Positions 15,028 through 25,665 of a stretch of DNA of 64,000 nt are shown in pieces. This stretch comes from Desulfuromonas acetexigens (GTDB lineage: Bacteria > Desulfobacterota > Desulfuromonadia > Desulfuromonadales > Trichloromonadaceae), in NCBI RefSeq assembly GCF_900111775.1, contig NZ_FOJJ01000040.1, positions 1 to 64,000 of the forward strand. The letters run 5' to 3'. Each line of letters starts with the position of its first letter. Within the stretch, counting starts at the first letter, position 1. The translations under genes were made by a program, and so were the position numbers. Under the pieces are notes generated by a model, which worked only from the letters and a program-made list of their open reading frames with translations, did no database searches and was not told the origin of the DNA.

Positions 15028-17523
15028 CTATAACTCCTCGGCCATTTTCATGAAATGTTCCGCCTCCTGCTTGCGGCCGACCTTGGCGTAGCCGCCGGCG
15101 AGGTCGCGCAGGGCCAGGGCGACGGCGGTGCGATTTGCGCCGAGGTTGTCAAGAGGGAGGAAAATCTTTTCGGCGGCCGATTTCAAGGCCTGCATGTTTT
15201 CCCGCTGGAACCGGCCCAGGGTATTTTTCCCGATATTGTGCCGGGCGGAATATTCGAGAATCGACCGGTCGTCGGTGTTGAGCACCGTCCCCGCACTGAA
15301 GGTACGCAGCGCCTCCTCGGTAAAGAGGAAGTGTCCGGCCACCAACTCTCCCGGGCTCTCCACCTGGGCCAGCGTCAGGGCCGCGCCGATAGCCGGAACC
15401 GCCAGGCGTTGCGCCAGGCGCTGATAGTCCATGACCAGCGGTTGCCGCGAGCCGACCAGAATCAGGTCCGAGCCCGAGGTGTAAACGAGGGCGTGGGGAA
15501 AGACTTGGAGAAAGGTGCGGCAGGCGATACGCAGATTTTCCGTGGTGATGTCGTAGAGGCCGAGCCACTGGCAGAAAATGCCGTCCGCCGCCAGCCGCCG
15601 TGCCGCCAGCCGGTAAAAATCGAGAGTGAAGAGATTGGCATTGCCGGTCTGCCAGGGATTGGAGGGCTCGGAGACGATAACATCGTAACTTTGCCGTTCC
15701 GTGAGGAGCAGGTTGCGCCCATCCTCGACCAGCAGGCGCACCTTGGGATCATCCAGCACCCGGCCGTTGGCCTCGGCAAAATACGCCGAGGCTTTAACCA
15801 CTTCCGGCGAAATCTCGACGCAGTCGATGGCCTCCGTCGGGTGGGCGGAAAGTCCGCGCAAGGAGATCCCCGTCCCCAGGCCGATGACCAACGCCCGCCG
15901 GGGCTGCGGATGAAGAAGCATGGGCAGGTGGCTGACCAGGAGCTGCGTCCCCATATCGCGCCCGGTGCCGCCGTCGGTCTTGCCGTTCACGGTAAAGAAA
16001 CGCATCTGCCCATCCAGGCTTTCATGTACCGCCACGGTCGTGTCGGTCCCTTCGATGACGTCGATGATTCGCTCCTCGCTCAGCACCTTCTCCAGCCCGC
16101 CCATCTCCAGGTATTTTTCCGCGTAGCAATAAATGCCGCTGTTCATCCAGGCCGGATTCCAGGCGGCCGGCAACGCCACGGCGGAGAATCCCGCCAAGGC
16201 CAGGGCCGGTACCGCGAGACGCCCGGCGCGGCAGGCCCGGAAACGGACAAAGAGCGCCAGCCCGGAAAGGATATTGAGGGCGGCGAGCAGGCGGAAGCTG
16301 TTCTGGATGCCGAGCTGGGGAATGAGGACAAAGCCGGCGAGGAGACTGCCCAGGACCGCCCCCAGGGTGTTATGCAGCACGATCAGGCCGACGCCACGCC
16401 CGGTCTGCTCGGGGCCGGGGGCGAGCATGGCCACCGCCGCCGGCAGCAGGGAGCCGGAAAGGAGGGTCGGTACGCACATGACGGCAAAGGCGATGAGGAA
16501 ATAGCCGAGGGTCAGAAACCACCAGTGCTCCCCCGCCAGATCGTGCGCGGCAAGAAAAACGTGGGCGAGGCGGTCATAGAAAGGGACGGTCAAAGCCACC
16601 GAGGCGCCCATGCCGACGGTAAGCAGGGCGAAGAGCGCGGGGATGTTCGTGGTTCGGCGAATCCGCCGGGCGTAGATGGCGCCGCCCAGGGCGATCCCCA
16701 CCAGATAGGCGCTGAGCATGGTGGCGAAAGCGTAGCTGGTGTTGCCGAGGAAGAGGAGCAGCACCCGCGTCCAGAGGATTTCGTAAGCCAAACCGTAAGC
16801 GCCGATGAGCATGACGCTGACCAGCAGAAAGGCGAAACCGGTCAGCGGCTGCAGGGGCGTCTCCGGAGCCGGGGGAAGAGCGACCCCTTCCGCCCTCCGG
16901 CAGATTTTCCGTGCCAGCTGCCAGGCGAGAAGAGCAATGAGCCCATTGACCGCGACCCCGAGATACCCCGTCAAAGACAGACCAAAATACGGAATCAGCA
17001 GATAGCCCGCCCCGAAAGCGCCGAGGGTCGCCCCCAGGGTGTTGAGGGCGTAGAGCTTGCCGATTTCGCCGCTCAAGCGTCTTTTGACGAAAAAGCGGCA
17101 CATGATCGGCAGGGTGCCGCCCATGCAGACCGCCGGCGGCAAGAGCAGCAGCGCCGCCAGGGTCAAATGCAGCAGGGTCGTCAAGCCGGGATGATCGGGC
17201 AAGGCCTGGCGCGAGCGGATGTAGACCGCCTCGACCAGATCGAGGGCTTGCGGAAAGGTCAGGGCGAAGAGAGCGATGCCCCCTTCGAGCAGGGCATAGA
17301 CCAGCAGCAGGCGCCGGTTACGGTCGGCGTAACGACCCAGCAACAGACTGCCGCCGGCAAGCCCCGCCATGAAGGTGGCGGTCACCAGACTGACCACTTC
17401 GATGGTGGCGCCGAAGGTCAGAATCAGGTACTTGGTCCAGAGTACCTCGTAGACCAGGGCAACACAGCCGGAGAGGGCAAAGAGCGTATAAATCAGGCGT
17501 TTCTGACCAGGGGACAGGTCCAT
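15028..17523 (-). CDS. MFS-like membrane domain fused to spermidine-synthase-like domain
   Basis: 831 residues. Residues 1-470 form about fourteen membrane helices (FALSGCVALVYEVLWTKYL at the start). Residues about 500-760 are a class I methyltransferase/spermidine-synthase fold with VIGLGTGISLRGL (SAM/dcSAM site), DCVEISPEVV and VSEPSNPWQTG. The C-terminal 50 residues look like one TPR hairpin. Such fusions are widespread and of uncertain substrate. Some act as polyamine synthases; others may aminopropylate or methylate envelope compounds. The start at 17523 has AGGGAG seven bases upstream; the frame's earlier TTG/ATG options lack this. It is last in a run of six minus-strand genes. Confidence 0.85.
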   Translation of the reverse strand: MDLSPGQKRLIYTLFALSGCVALVYEVLWTKYLILTFGATIEVVSLVTATFMAGLAGGSLLLGRYADRNRRLLLVYALLEGGIALFALTFPQALDLVEAVYIRSRQALPDHPGLTTLLHLTLAALLLLPPAVCMGGTLPIMCRFFVKRRLSGEIGKLYALNTLGATLGAFGAGYLLIPYFGLSLTGYLGVAVNGLIALLAWQLARKICRRAEGVALPPAPETPLQPLTGFAFLLVSVMLIGAYGLAYEILWTRVLLLFLGNTSYAFATMLSAYLVGIALGGAIYARRIRRTTNIPALFALLTVGMGASVALTVPFYDRLAHVFLAAHDLAGEHWWFLTLGYFLIAFAVMCVPTLLSGSLLPAAVAMLAPGPEQTGRGVGLIVLHNTLGAVLGSLLAGFVLIPQLGIQNSFRLLAALNILSGLALFVRFRACRAGRLAVPALALAGFSAVALPAAWNPAWMNSGIYCYAEKYLEMGGLEKVLSEERIIDVIEGTDTTVAVHESLDGQMRFFTVNGKTDGGTGRDMGTQLLVSHLPMLLHPQPRRALVIGLGTGISLRGLSAHPTEAIDCVEISPEVVKASAYFAEANGRVLDDPKVRLLVEDGRNLLLTERQSYDVIVSEPSNPWQTGNANLFTLDFYRLAARRLAADGIFCQWLGLYDITTENLRIACRTFLQVFPHALVYTSGSDLILVGSRQPLVMDYQRLAQRLAVPAIGAALTLAQVESPGELVAGHFLFTEEALRTFSAGTVLNTDDRSILEYSARHNIGKNTLGRFQRENMQALKSAAEKIFLPLDNLGANRTAVALALRDLAGGYAKVGRKQEAEHFMKMAEEL

Positions 17524-17613
17524 GGGATAACTCCCTAGCGAAAGAGAAAACCGCCTCATTTAAGCACGCAAATCTTTGTTTGACCAGACCAAAATACCGA
17601 ATAAATTCATGGA

Positions 17614-18945
17614 TCATTGCGTAGGTACGTTGGGCCTTTCGGAGGTTTCGGCCATCTCCTGCAGCCGCTGGGGCAACTCGGAATAATAGACCGGCGACCA
17701 GGGAAGTTTTTGCAGCCGTTGCAGAATTTCCCGGCTCTCCCGGCCGCGCCCCGCCTGGAGCAGCAGCCCGGCGCGATCCAGGGGGATGAAGGGATCGTCG
17801 GGGAAGGCCTTGGCCGCCAGATCGAGCATACGCAGGGCCTCCTCCGGCTGTTCCTTCTCCAAGGCCAGGGGAACGAGGTCGAGATATTCTCGGGCGTAGG
17901 CGGGATCGAGGGCGACGGCCCGTTCGAGTTCGGCGAGGGCGGCGCTTCCCTCGCGGAACTGGCGCAGAATCTGATAATAGGCGTAAGCCACGGAAGCGTT
18001 CTCGGGAGCCTTTTGCCGCATCTCTTCCAACAGTTCGCGAATCCACTCCTTCTGGAAGAAGTTGGCCAGGTAGAGGGAGCGGGAACGCTGATCCCAAAGT
18101 TCGGGCAGGGGCGAATCGAGCTGTTCCGGACGGCGAAACAGTTCCGCCAGGTCGCCGCCGATGAAGCGCGTCTCCAGGGGTAGGCCCCCGTCGAGATTGG
18201 AACGGGAAATCGTCACGGCCCCGGCCCTCACCCCCAACTCCCGCAACTGTTGCAGGGTCTGCCCGAGCAGGGGATAGAGGGGGGTTTTGATCTCCCCTTT
18301 ATAAAGCGGGCGGAAATAGCTGAGGTCGATGTGCAGCACGACCGGCTCGGTGGGGGCTGTCAATGCCGTCAGCGGCACGATCCGTAGCGGCATTCCCTGC
18401 GCCGTGCCGCTTGCGCCCCCCGCTTCGAGTCGCAGCGCGGCAGCTTCCTCCTCGGTCAGCGCCCCGTACTCCCGCAACTGGGCGCGCAGGGTGTCGAGAT
18501 TCATTTCCCCTTCCGCCGCCAGAGGCAACACCCAGATCAGACGACTGAAAAAATCGGCCCGCAAGGCGGCAGTCACGGTCATTTCCGGCAACAGCAGGGG
18601 ATCGGGAACCCGTGCCGTCCCCCGTCGACGGAGTTCGTCCGGGCTCCCTTCCCGCGTCAGGCGCAGAATCTCATCGGCCAACGACGGCGGCAAGGGGCGC
18701 AACAACGGATCGTTGGCCAGCAGCAAGAGCGCCGGGCGCTCATCCCCCATCGGCCGCCAGAGGGCCAGGGTCTCGCTCGGCGACTCGACCAGCCGGGGTT
18801 CGGCGGGTTCTTTCAGCAGCGCGGTGAAGCTTCGCGGGGGGATTTCGGCAACGACGGCGGTATTCGTATCCGGAGCGGCGGATTCCTGCCGTTGCGGTTC
18901 GCAGGCGCATAGGCTCAATAGCAAGAAAAGCAGCAGAGGACGCAT
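17614..18945 (-). CDS. TPR-containing lipoprotein
   Basis: 443 residues. MRPLLLFLLLSLCAC is a lipoprotein signal with the lipidated Cys in LCAC. The middle part (about 40-310) is unrecognised alpha/beta sequence. The C-terminal third carries three to four TPR-like units (ASVAYAYYQILRQF, SAALAELERAVALDPAYAREYLDLV, PEEALRMLDLAAKAFPDDPFIPLDRAGLLLQAGR). Likely an envelope scaffold. It lies between the beta-helix/propeller lipoprotein and the MFS-spermidine synthase fusion on the same strand. Start chosen at 18945 because the signal peptide begins there and AAAGGA is nine bases upstream. Confidence 0.75.
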   Translation of the reverse strand: MRPLLLFLLLSLCACEPQRQESAAPDTNTAVVAEIPPRSFTALLKEPAEPRLVESPSETLALWRPMGDERPALLLLANDPLLRPLPPSLADEILRLTREGSPDELRRRGTARVPDPLLLPEMTVTAALRADFFSRLIWVLPLAAEGEMNLDTLRAQLREYGALTEEEAAALRLEAGGASGTAQGMPLRIVPLTALTAPTEPVVLHIDLSYFRPLYKGEIKTPLYPLLGQTLQQLRELGVRAGAVTISRSNLDGGLPLETRFIGGDLAELFRRPEQLDSPLPELWDQRSRSLYLANFFQKEWIRELLEEMRQKAPENASVAYAYYQILRQFREGSAALAELERAVALDPAYAREYLDLVPLALEKEQPEEALRMLDLAAKAFPDDPFIPLDRAGLLLQAGRGRESREILQRLQKLPWSPVYYSELPQRLQEMAETSERPNVPTQ

Positions 18946-19034
18946 AATGACGAATCCTTTCCAAAATTGCCGTAGGATGCGGTGACGCAGGAACCGCATC
19001 ATCATGAAGGCACCAGCATCCGCAAACCTTCGTC

Positions 19035-20882
19035 CTACCTGCCAACCGTAGCTTCCGCCCGCTCCAGACGCACCCCATGCACCCGACCGTCACGGGCGCC
19101 GAAGATAACCTGATCGCCGACCACCAGAGGCGGAGACTGAATGGCGCCGCCGACTGTCCAGTTCGCTACCTCCTCGCCGCTGTCGACGCCGATGAGGTGC
19201 AAAACGCCGTCGTTGTCGCCGACCAGCAACCGCCCGTCATGAAGGGTCGGGGTGGCGTAGACCGGGCCCAGCCCGGCGCGGCGCCAGATCACCGTCCCCG
19301 TGACGGCATTGAGCTTCCACAGGGTGCCGCCGGCGGTGGCCAGGTAGACCGCCCCGTCGGCAACCAGCGGCGCGGCGTAGTAGCAAGGCTCCCCCAGTTC
19401 CCGTCGCCAACGCAAATGACCGTCAGCGTCGTAGGCGCTCAGTCGACCTGCCCGCTCGACCACCAGCGGCCCGCCCTCCGCCAGCGCCGGGGTCGCGAGC
19501 AGCGGACTTCCGTGGTTCACCCGCCAGAGCAGGGTGCCGTCGAGGCCGACGGCGGCCAGGGTGCCGTCGCCGCTCGCCACATAAAGCCGCTCCCCGGCCA
19601 CAGCGGGAGCGCAGCGCAACGGCCGACCGATCTCCCGCACCCAGCGCAACTCCCCGCTTTTGGCCGCCAGGGCATAGAGGGCGCCGTTCCAGGCCGGGAC
19701 GAGGAGCAGATCGCCGACGCGCGTCAATCCGCCCTGGCGGTGATCATCGGCGGTCGACGGCGGATAGTCGAAGCGCCAGCGCACCTGGCCGTGGTCTCGG
19801 TCGAGGGCGACGACCTGCCGTCCCCAGGTCTGGACGTAGACGTTTTCCCCATCGAGAGCCGCGCCGCCGTCGATGACTTCCCCCAGGTCTTGCCGCCAGC
19901 GGAGGTTGCCCCGGCTATCGAGGGCGTAAAGGGTGCCGTCCCAGCCGCCGACGTAGAGTTCATCCCCGTCCTGGACCACCGGCGCATCGACGAAACCGCC
20001 CGTTTCCAAAGTCCAGGTTTCCTTGAAAATAAGGGCGTCGCGCGGACCGGTCCCTTCGATCCAGGCGGGCGCGGGGACAAGCGTCACCGTGCCGATGGCC
20101 GGATCCTGCTTGCGATCATAGATGGTCTGCGCCGCCTCTTCCGGATCGGCGGTTCCCCACCAGTTGTCGGGCAGATGCACATCGCCGGTGTAAAAATCGC
20201 CGAGGCGGAAGTTTTCGAGATTGCCGTAGAAATTGTTGTGCCGGATGTCGAGCGCGCGATCGTTCTCGAAGAGGAAGATCCCCGAGCCGTTGTGGCGGAT
20301 GATGTTGCGGGTGATTTCCACCGTCGAGTTGCGGAAGTTGATCCCCTTCCCCTCGTTGTGCTCGATGAGGTTGTGGGCAAAGACGAAACGGGCCTGGCCG
20401 AGGCGGCTTCCGTCGATGTTGTGGCGGATGACGCAGTCTTCGACCCGGCCCTTGGTGAAGTGGGCGTGCAGAGTGTAGGCGGAATGGGCGATTTCGCAAT
20501 GGCGCAGCACCGTCTCCCGGGAAAAATCGACACGGATTTCCAGCCAGTCGCCGGGCTGGGGCGCGGCCGCGGCACTGCGGAAACGGATCGGCGCGGCGCT
20601 CGTCCCCTCAGCCAGCAGGCGCCCCTCGACGATCAGCACGCCGTCGCCGAGTCCGTCGCGATCGTCGTCCCGGCGGACAAAGGCGATGTCCGTTCCCGGC
20701 TGGATGCGCAGCGTTGCCCCTTTGAAAACTTTGACGGAGCCGTCGATGACGACGGAACCGCACCATTCGGTGTCCTGATGAATTTCCAGATTGGCGAAGA
20801 CCTGCGGCGGGGGCGAATGAGGCGGGCGGGATTGCGGGGCACAGGCACCGAAGAGCAGGATCAAAAGCAGAAGCAAGCGCAC
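19035..20882 (-). CDS. lipoprotein with beta-helix and PQQ-type beta-propeller domains
   Basis: 615 residues from GTG 20882, which has GAGG five bases upstream and gives a clean lipoprotein signal (VRLLLLLILLFGAC); an upstream ATG at 20945 would bury that signal. Residues about 30-270 form right-handed parallel beta-helix repeats (VVIDGSVKVFKGATLRIQPGT, RNIIRHNGSGIFLFENDRALDIRHNNFYGN). Residues about 290-610 hold seven or so PQQ-like propeller blades with the repeated phrase LYALD..G.LRWR. The Trp-docking motifs suggest a BamB-like or quinoprotein-like scaffold; whether PQQ is bound cannot be told. It is next to the permease gene, 120 bases apart, with a C-rich hairpin in the gap. Confidence 0.8.
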   Translation of the reverse strand: MRLLLLLILLFGACAPQSRPPHSPPPQVFANLEIHQDTEWCGSVVIDGSVKVFKGATLRIQPGTDIAFVRRDDDRDGLGDGVLIVEGRLLAEGTSAAPIRFRSAAAAPQPGDWLEIRVDFSRETVLRHCEIAHSAYTLHAHFTKGRVEDCVIRHNIDGSRLGQARFVFAHNLIEHNEGKGINFRNSTVEITRNIIRHNGSGIFLFENDRALDIRHNNFYGNLENFRLGDFYTGDVHLPDNWWGTADPEEAAQTIYDRKQDPAIGTVTLVPAPAWIEGTGPRDALIFKETWTLETGGFVDAPVVQDGDELYVGGWDGTLYALDSRGNLRWRQDLGEVIDGGAALDGENVYVQTWGRQVVALDRDHGQVRWRFDYPPSTADDHRQGGLTRVGDLLLVPAWNGALYALAAKSGELRWVREIGRPLRCAPAVAGERLYVASGDGTLAAVGLDGTLLWRVNHGSPLLATPALAEGGPLVVERAGRLSAYDADGHLRWRRELGEPCYYAAPLVADGAVYLATAGGTLWKLNAVTGTVIWRRAGLGPVYATPTLHDGRLLVGDNDGVLHLIGVDSGEEVANWTVGGAIQSPPLVVGDQVIFGARDGRVHGVRLERAEATVGR

Positions 20883-20964
20883 GGAGACCTCGCGAAAACT
20901 GGCGGAAAACCGTCGACAACAGGGAACCGGCGGGCGAAAGTTCATCAAAAACGAGGGGGTCAAA

Positions 20965-20998
20965 TCCCCCCCCCGCCCCCCTTTTTCAAAGGGGGGGG
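20965..20998. repeat. C-run/G-run hairpin
   Basis: CCCCCC..CCCCCCTTTTTCAAAGGGGGGGG. Homopolymer arms around TTTTTCAAA. It resembles a common dispersed hairpin of many bacterial genomes. It lies between the permease and the propeller lipoprotein and may slip during replication. Confidence 0.6.
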
Positions 20999-21009
20999 AA
21001 CCTCTTACC

Positions 21010-21966
21010 TCACGCAAACAGCTGATACAGCCAGCCGAGCAGCACCGAAACGGAAAGGCCCACGGCGAGAAAGGTCAGCACCACCCGTTTGCGGAAGAGG
21101 CCGAAGAGGGCGATGAGCGCCGGGATGCTGGAGACCGGCCCGGCCATGAGCAGGGTAAAGGCGGCCCCGCGATCCATCCCCCGCTCCAGCAGGCCGTGGA
21201 GGATGGGGATGATGGGAATCTGGTTGGTCGGTAGCGGCAGGCCGACAACGGCGGCGACCAGCACTGAAAAGACGCTCTTCTGCCCGGCCAGCAGGGTAAT
21301 CCAGGACATCGGCACCAACGTGACGATGAGGGCTTCGAGAACGATGGCCAAGAGCAGGAACTTGCCGACGAAGAGGCCGGCGTCGAGGGTGCGGTCGAGG
21401 ATGAAACGCAGCTTGCTCGCCCGGGGGACAATGCGCATGGTCTTGACCTCGATGCCGGCGGCGGCGCCGATCTCGGCGGCCGGGGCGAGGCTGCCGTCAT
21501 CGCGGTAGATCGGTTTAAGGCGCACCAGATTCCCGGCGAGCCACCCCTGGTTCACCAGCGCCTGGGTGACAAAGCCGGCGGCCAGGCCGAGGACGGCGGC
21601 GCCGACGACCTTGAGCACGGCGAACTCCATCCCCAGGCCACGGTAGGTCAGCAGCAACGCGTCCGGCCCCATCACCGGCGAGGTGGTAAGCAGGGCCATG
21701 AGCGGCGCGATGGGGGTACCCATCAGCGCCAGGGAAATGACGATGGGCAGGATGCCGCAGGCGCACAGAGGGGAAACCATGCCGACGGCTACCGCCAGGA
21801 CGATGCCGTAAGCCCCGGCGCGGTTGATGGAATCGCGGATACGCAGATCGAGACGGTAGCCCTTGATCAACCCGACCAGGACGATGGAGAGGAGAAAAAA
21901 CCACCACATGCGGGTGATTTCTTCCCAGATGACGGTGAGGATCTGTAACAGAATGGAATCGGGCAT
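21010..21966 (-). CDS. ArsP/DUF318-type permease
   Basis: 318-residue inner-membrane protein with about eight helices. Two internally repeated motifs are diagnostic of the PF03773 permease family: SPLCACGILPIVISLALMGTPIAPLMALLTTSPVMGPDALLLT in the first half and GLPLPTNQIPIIPILHGLLERGMDRGAAFTLLMAGPVSS in the second. The vicinal cysteines in PLCACG are conserved in family members that move organoarsenicals or other thiol-reactive compounds. The hydrophilic loop near 140-175 is cytoplasmic. It begins five bases after the FmdE-like stop codon, so the two genes are in one operon. Substrate unknown. Confidence 0.85.
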   Translation of the reverse strand: MPDSILLQILTVIWEEITRMWWFFLLSIVLVGLIKGYRLDLRIRDSINRAGAYGIVLAVAVGMVSPLCACGILPIVISLALMGTPIAPLMALLTTSPVMGPDALLLTYRGLGMEFAVLKVVGAAVLGLAAGFVTQALVNQGWLAGNLVRLKPIYRDDGSLAPAAEIGAAAGIEVKTMRIVPRASKLRFILDRTLDAGLFVGKFLLLAIVLEALIVTLVPMSWITLLAGQKSVFSVLVAAVVGLPLPTNQIPIIPILHGLLERGMDRGAAFTLLMAGPVSSIPALIALFGLFRKRVVLTFLAVGLSVSVLLGWLYQLFA

Positions 21967-21971
21967 CGGGC

Positions 21972-22457
21972 TCAGCGCTCCAGCAGGGTGACGGGATCGA
22001 GCTCGGTCGGGGCAATTTCCAGCAGCACCTCATCGGGGAGCGTCCAGAGCTGTTCCAGTACCTTATCGAGCACTTGGTTCACTTCCGACTGCCGCGCCGC
22101 CAGGGTGGTGGGGTCGAGCCCGGCGCGGTCGCGGTCGAGGGCATCGTCGAGACGGCGGTACTCCCCGGCGATGGCCAACGCCTCCGGGCGCAAGGCGACG
22201 CGAACGCCCCGGCCGTTGCGGTCATCGAACAGATCGAGCACATGCCGCCCCTCGTCGACTACCCGTATTTCATGGCAGCCGGTGGCGACGCGAATGCCGT
22301 CAAGGGCGCAGGTGTCGATATGGTAGACCGCCCGCCGCCGCAGGGAATCGACATGCGCCGTCGCCGCCCGACCGAGTCGCCCGCCGAGGGTGCTCATCGG
22401 GCAACGATGCCCGTGAAGGGCATAGATATCCGCGAAAAATTCCCGGCCTATCGACAT
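21972..22457 (-). CDS. FmdE-like metal-binding protein
   Basis: 161 residues. Its N-terminal motif LHGHRCPMSTLGGRLG (His15, His17, Cys19) and the later DTCALDGIRVATGC match the FmdE fold, first named from formylmethanofuran dehydrogenase operons, where these residues bind zinc or another metal. No methanofuran enzymes are present here. Close coupling to an ArsP-type permease suggests metal or metalloid handling or signalling. The start at 22457 follows GGGAAA; a longer frame would run into the heptamer repeat. Confidence 0.78.
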   Translation of the reverse strand: MSIGREFFADIYALHGHRCPMSTLGGRLGRAATAHVDSLRRRAVYHIDTCALDGIRVATGCHEIRVVDEGRHVLDLFDDRNGRGVRVALRPEALAIAGEYRRLDDALDRDRAGLDPTTLAARQSEVNQVLDKVLEQLWTLPDEVLLEIAPTELDPVTLLER

Positions 22458-22475
22458 CTCACTTTCCCGCCCACC

Positions 22476-23396
<921 letters not shown>

Positions 23397-23473
23397 CGAA
23401 CAAATCTCCTGTCTTGGTTACCCTGCGGTCCTTGTCGCCCAGAGCCCACATTTTGAGCAACAACCATGCCACC

Positions 23474-23500
23474 TTGACGCTTCAATCCCGCCATTATATG
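23474..23500 (+). promoter_or_regulatory. possible promoter of glpK
   Basis: TTGACG (23474-23479) and TATATG (23495-23500), spacer 15, a little short. Confidence 0.4.
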
Positions 23501-23538
23501 CTCTTCGCACCTTTCACCCCCAGCGCCGGGAGGGACCG

Positions 23539-25017
23539 ATGAGCCAATACATCCTCGCCATCGACCAGGGAACGACGGGCACCACCGCCCTGCTCATCGA
23601 CCGCGACCTTCAGGTGCGCGGCAAGACGACCGTCGACTTTCCCCAACACTACCCCCAACCGGGCTGGGTCGAGCACGATCCAGAGGAAATCTGGTTTTCC
23701 GTCATCCAGGCGATTCGCCGGGTGCTGGGGCAAAGCGGAATCGGCGGGACAGAGATCGCCGCCATCGGCATCACCAACCAGCGGGAAACCACCCTGCTCT
23801 GGGAGCGGGACAGCGGCCGACCGGCGCATAACGCCATCGTCTGGCAATGCCGGCGCAGCGCCGAAATCTGCCGGGAACTGAAGGAACGCGGGCTTGAGCC
23901 GCTCTTTCGCGAAAAGACCGGGCTGGTTCTCGACCCCTACTTTTCCGGCACCAAGCTCGCCTGGATGCTGCGCCGCTTTCCCGAACTGCGACGGCAGGCC
24001 GATAGCGGCCGGCTCGCCTTCGGCACCGTCGACAGCTTCCTCGCCTGGCGCCTGAGCGGCGGTGCCTGCCATCTCACCGACGTTTCCAACGCCTCGCGCA
24101 CGTTGCTGATGAATCTGCACACCCTAGCCTGGGACGAGGAACTGCTGGGGATTCTCGACATCCCCCCGCGACTGCTCCCGGAAATCCGCCCTTCCGCCGA
24201 CATCCACGGTCATACCCGGGGGCTCGACGTCCTTCCCGACGGCATCCCCATCGCCGGCATCGCCGGGGACCAGCAGTCGGCCCTTTTCGGCCAGCTCTGC
24301 TTCGAGACGGGGGAGGCCAAATGCACCTACGGCACCGGCGCCTTTCTGCTGGAAAACACCGGCAACCGGCCGGTCGTGAGCCGCAACGGCCTGCTCACCA
24401 CCGTCGCCTGGCAGATCGGGGAGGAGGCTCGTTACGCCCTGGAAGGAAGCGCCTTCATCGCCGGCGCGGCGGTGCAATGGCTACGGGACGGCCTGGGCCT
24501 GATCCAGAACGCGGCGGAGATCGAACCTTTGGCCGCCTCGGTGCCGGACAGCGCCGGACTGGTCTTCGTCCCCGCCCTCACCGGCCTCGGCGCCCCGCAC
24601 TGGAAGAGCGAGGTGCGCGGCGTCATCCACGGCATCACCCGGGGGACGACCTCCGCCCATCTGGCCCGCGCCACCCTCGAAGGGATCGCCCTGCAGATCC
24701 ACGATCTGGTCCGGGCCATGAGCGAGGATCTCGGCCACCCTCTGCGCCACCTCAAAGTCGACGGCGGCGCCGCCGGCAACAATCTGCTCATGCAGTTGCA
24801 GGCCGATCTGCTTGAAACGCCGGTCATCCGCCCGGCCCTGCTCGACACCACCGCCCTCGGCGCGGCCTTCCTCGCCGGGCTGGCGGTCGGCTTCTGGCCC
24901 GACCCCGAAGCCCTGAAACAAAGCCGGCAGGAAGAAAGACCCTTCCTGCCGACCATGCCGGAATCGATGCGCACCGAGCTGCTAACGCGCTGGAACCGGG
25001 TTATTCAGGGGCTGTAG
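23539..25017 (+). CDS. glpK: glycerol kinase
   Basis: 492-residue FGGY-family kinase that phosphorylates glycerol to glycerol 3-phosphate in the cytoplasm. N-terminal phosphate loop [13 protein letters not shown], substrate-binding [39 protein letters not shown], and the FGGY signature regions [12 protein letters not shown] and [14 protein letters not shown] are present. GGGAGGG lies before the ATG at 23539. No glycerol facilitator or dehydrogenase gene is nearby. Its TAG stop lies inside a dispersed palindrome (25012-25045). Confidence 0.96.
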   Translation: MSQYILAIDQGTTGTTALLIDRDLQVRGKTTVDFPQHYPQPGWVEHDPEEIWFSVIQAIRRVLGQSGIGGTEIAAIGITNQRETTLLWERDSGRPAHNAIVWQCRRSAEICRELKERGLEPLFREKTGLVLDPYFSGTKLAWMLRRFPELRRQADSGRLAFGTVDSFLAWRLSGGACHLTDVSNASRTLLMNLHTLAWDEELLGILDIPPRLLPEIRPSADIHGHTRGLDVLPDGIPIAGIAGDQQSALFGQLCFETGEAKCTYGTGAFLLENTGNRPVVSRNGLLTTVAWQIGEEARYALEGSAFIAGAAVQWLRDGLGLIQNAAEIEPLAASVPDSAGLVFVPALTGLGAPHWKSEVRGVIHGITRGTTSAHLARATLEGIALQIHDLVRAMSEDLGHPLRHLKVDGGAAGNNLLMQLQADLLETPVIRPALLDTTALGAAFLAGLAVGFWPDPEALKQSRQEERPFLPTMPESMRTELLTRWNRVIQGL

Positions 25018-25045
25018 GGCAGCCACGGGGGGACTGTCCCTACAG
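25012..25045. repeat. dispersed GTAGGGGC-type palindrome at the glpK stop
   Basis: CTGTAGGGCAG and CTGTCCCTACAG arms. The glpK stop TAG is part of the left arm. Member of a family also at 26718, 28815, 29521, 40065-40212 and 61077. Confidence 0.65.
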
Positions 25046-25360
25046 GTCGTTGAGCAACCGGTAAATTTTCTGCTCCAGCTCCCAGATGCCGGCGGCGCGG
25101 TCGGCAGCGCCCTGTTCTTCCAGCAGAAGGCGGGCGCGATCGAGCTGATTGTGGGCTTTCAGCAGCACCGGGGTCAGATCGGCCTCCAGACGAATACGGG
25201 GAATTTCTCCCACCGCCTCGTAGAGTTCCGAAATCCCTTCCGTCGCCCTGCGGACCTCCCGCAGCTCCCGCCCTTCCTCTTCGCCGGACGCGCCGGTCAT
25301 CTCCGCCAACACGGCCTGGACATCTACCACCAATTCTCTATAACGATCGGAAATGCTCAT
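25040..25360 (-). CDS. alpha-helical protein of unknown function
   Basis: 106 residues, almost wholly helical and charged, with heptad-like spacing in two long segments (about 1-60 and 68-106); no cysteines, no signal peptide. It has a good ribosome site (AAGGAG, eight bases before ATG 25360). It converges with glpK. I do not recognise it. Confidence 0.6.
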   Translation of the reverse strand: MSISDRYRELVVDVQAVLAEMTGASGEEEGRELREVRRATEGISELYEAVGEIPRIRLEADLTPVLLKAHNQLDRARLLLEEQGAADRAAGIWELEQKIYRLLNDL

Positions 25361-25518
25361 CGACTATGCTCCTTAGCTGACCTTCCGGAGTCCGCTGATT
25401 CCGGGTTGCAAGGGCACCATACTAGTTAAATCCCCCCGGGAAAACAACGAAAACCTTCCACCGGAAAACCGTTGACTCGGCTTTGCGCTTCTGTTAGCGT
25501 GCGAAGCACAATTTGTAA

Positions 25519-25606
25519 CGCCCTAGGGGAGTGAACCACTGAGAGTCCTGGCAACAGGATGACCCTTTGAACCTGATCCGGATTATACCGGCGTAGGGAA
25601 GCGGCG
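25519..25606 (+). promoter_or_regulatory. TPP riboswitch
   Basis: The conserved thi-box is clear: AGGGGAG, then CACTGAGAG, ACCCTTTGAACCTGATC and TACCGGCGTAGGGAA, closing with GCGGCG. These match the pyrimidine- and pyrophosphate-sensing arms of thiamine pyrophosphate aptamers. A terminator follows 30 bases later and then the thi operon, so TPP binding should cause premature termination. A possible promoter is TTGACT (25472) with TAGCGT (25495). Confidence 0.95.
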
Positions 25607-25635
25607 CCCACCGAGAGAGCAATCTCCCGGCCAAG

Positions 25636-25660
25636 GCCGCTTTCATCGAGCGGCTTTTTT
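25636..25660 (+). terminator. riboswitch expression-platform terminator
   Basis: GCCGCT/AGCGGC stem, 7-base loop and six T residues, ending only five bases before the thiF ATG. Confidence 0.88.
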
Positions 25661-25665
25661 ACGTT

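Noticed and set aside
15055-17538. Plus-strand open frame of 827 codons opposite the MFS-spermidine synthase gene
   Set aside because: It mirrors a well-supported gene, is rich in Gly/Gln/Arg/Asp low-complexity text, and has no motif. Long antisense frames are common in GC-rich DNA.
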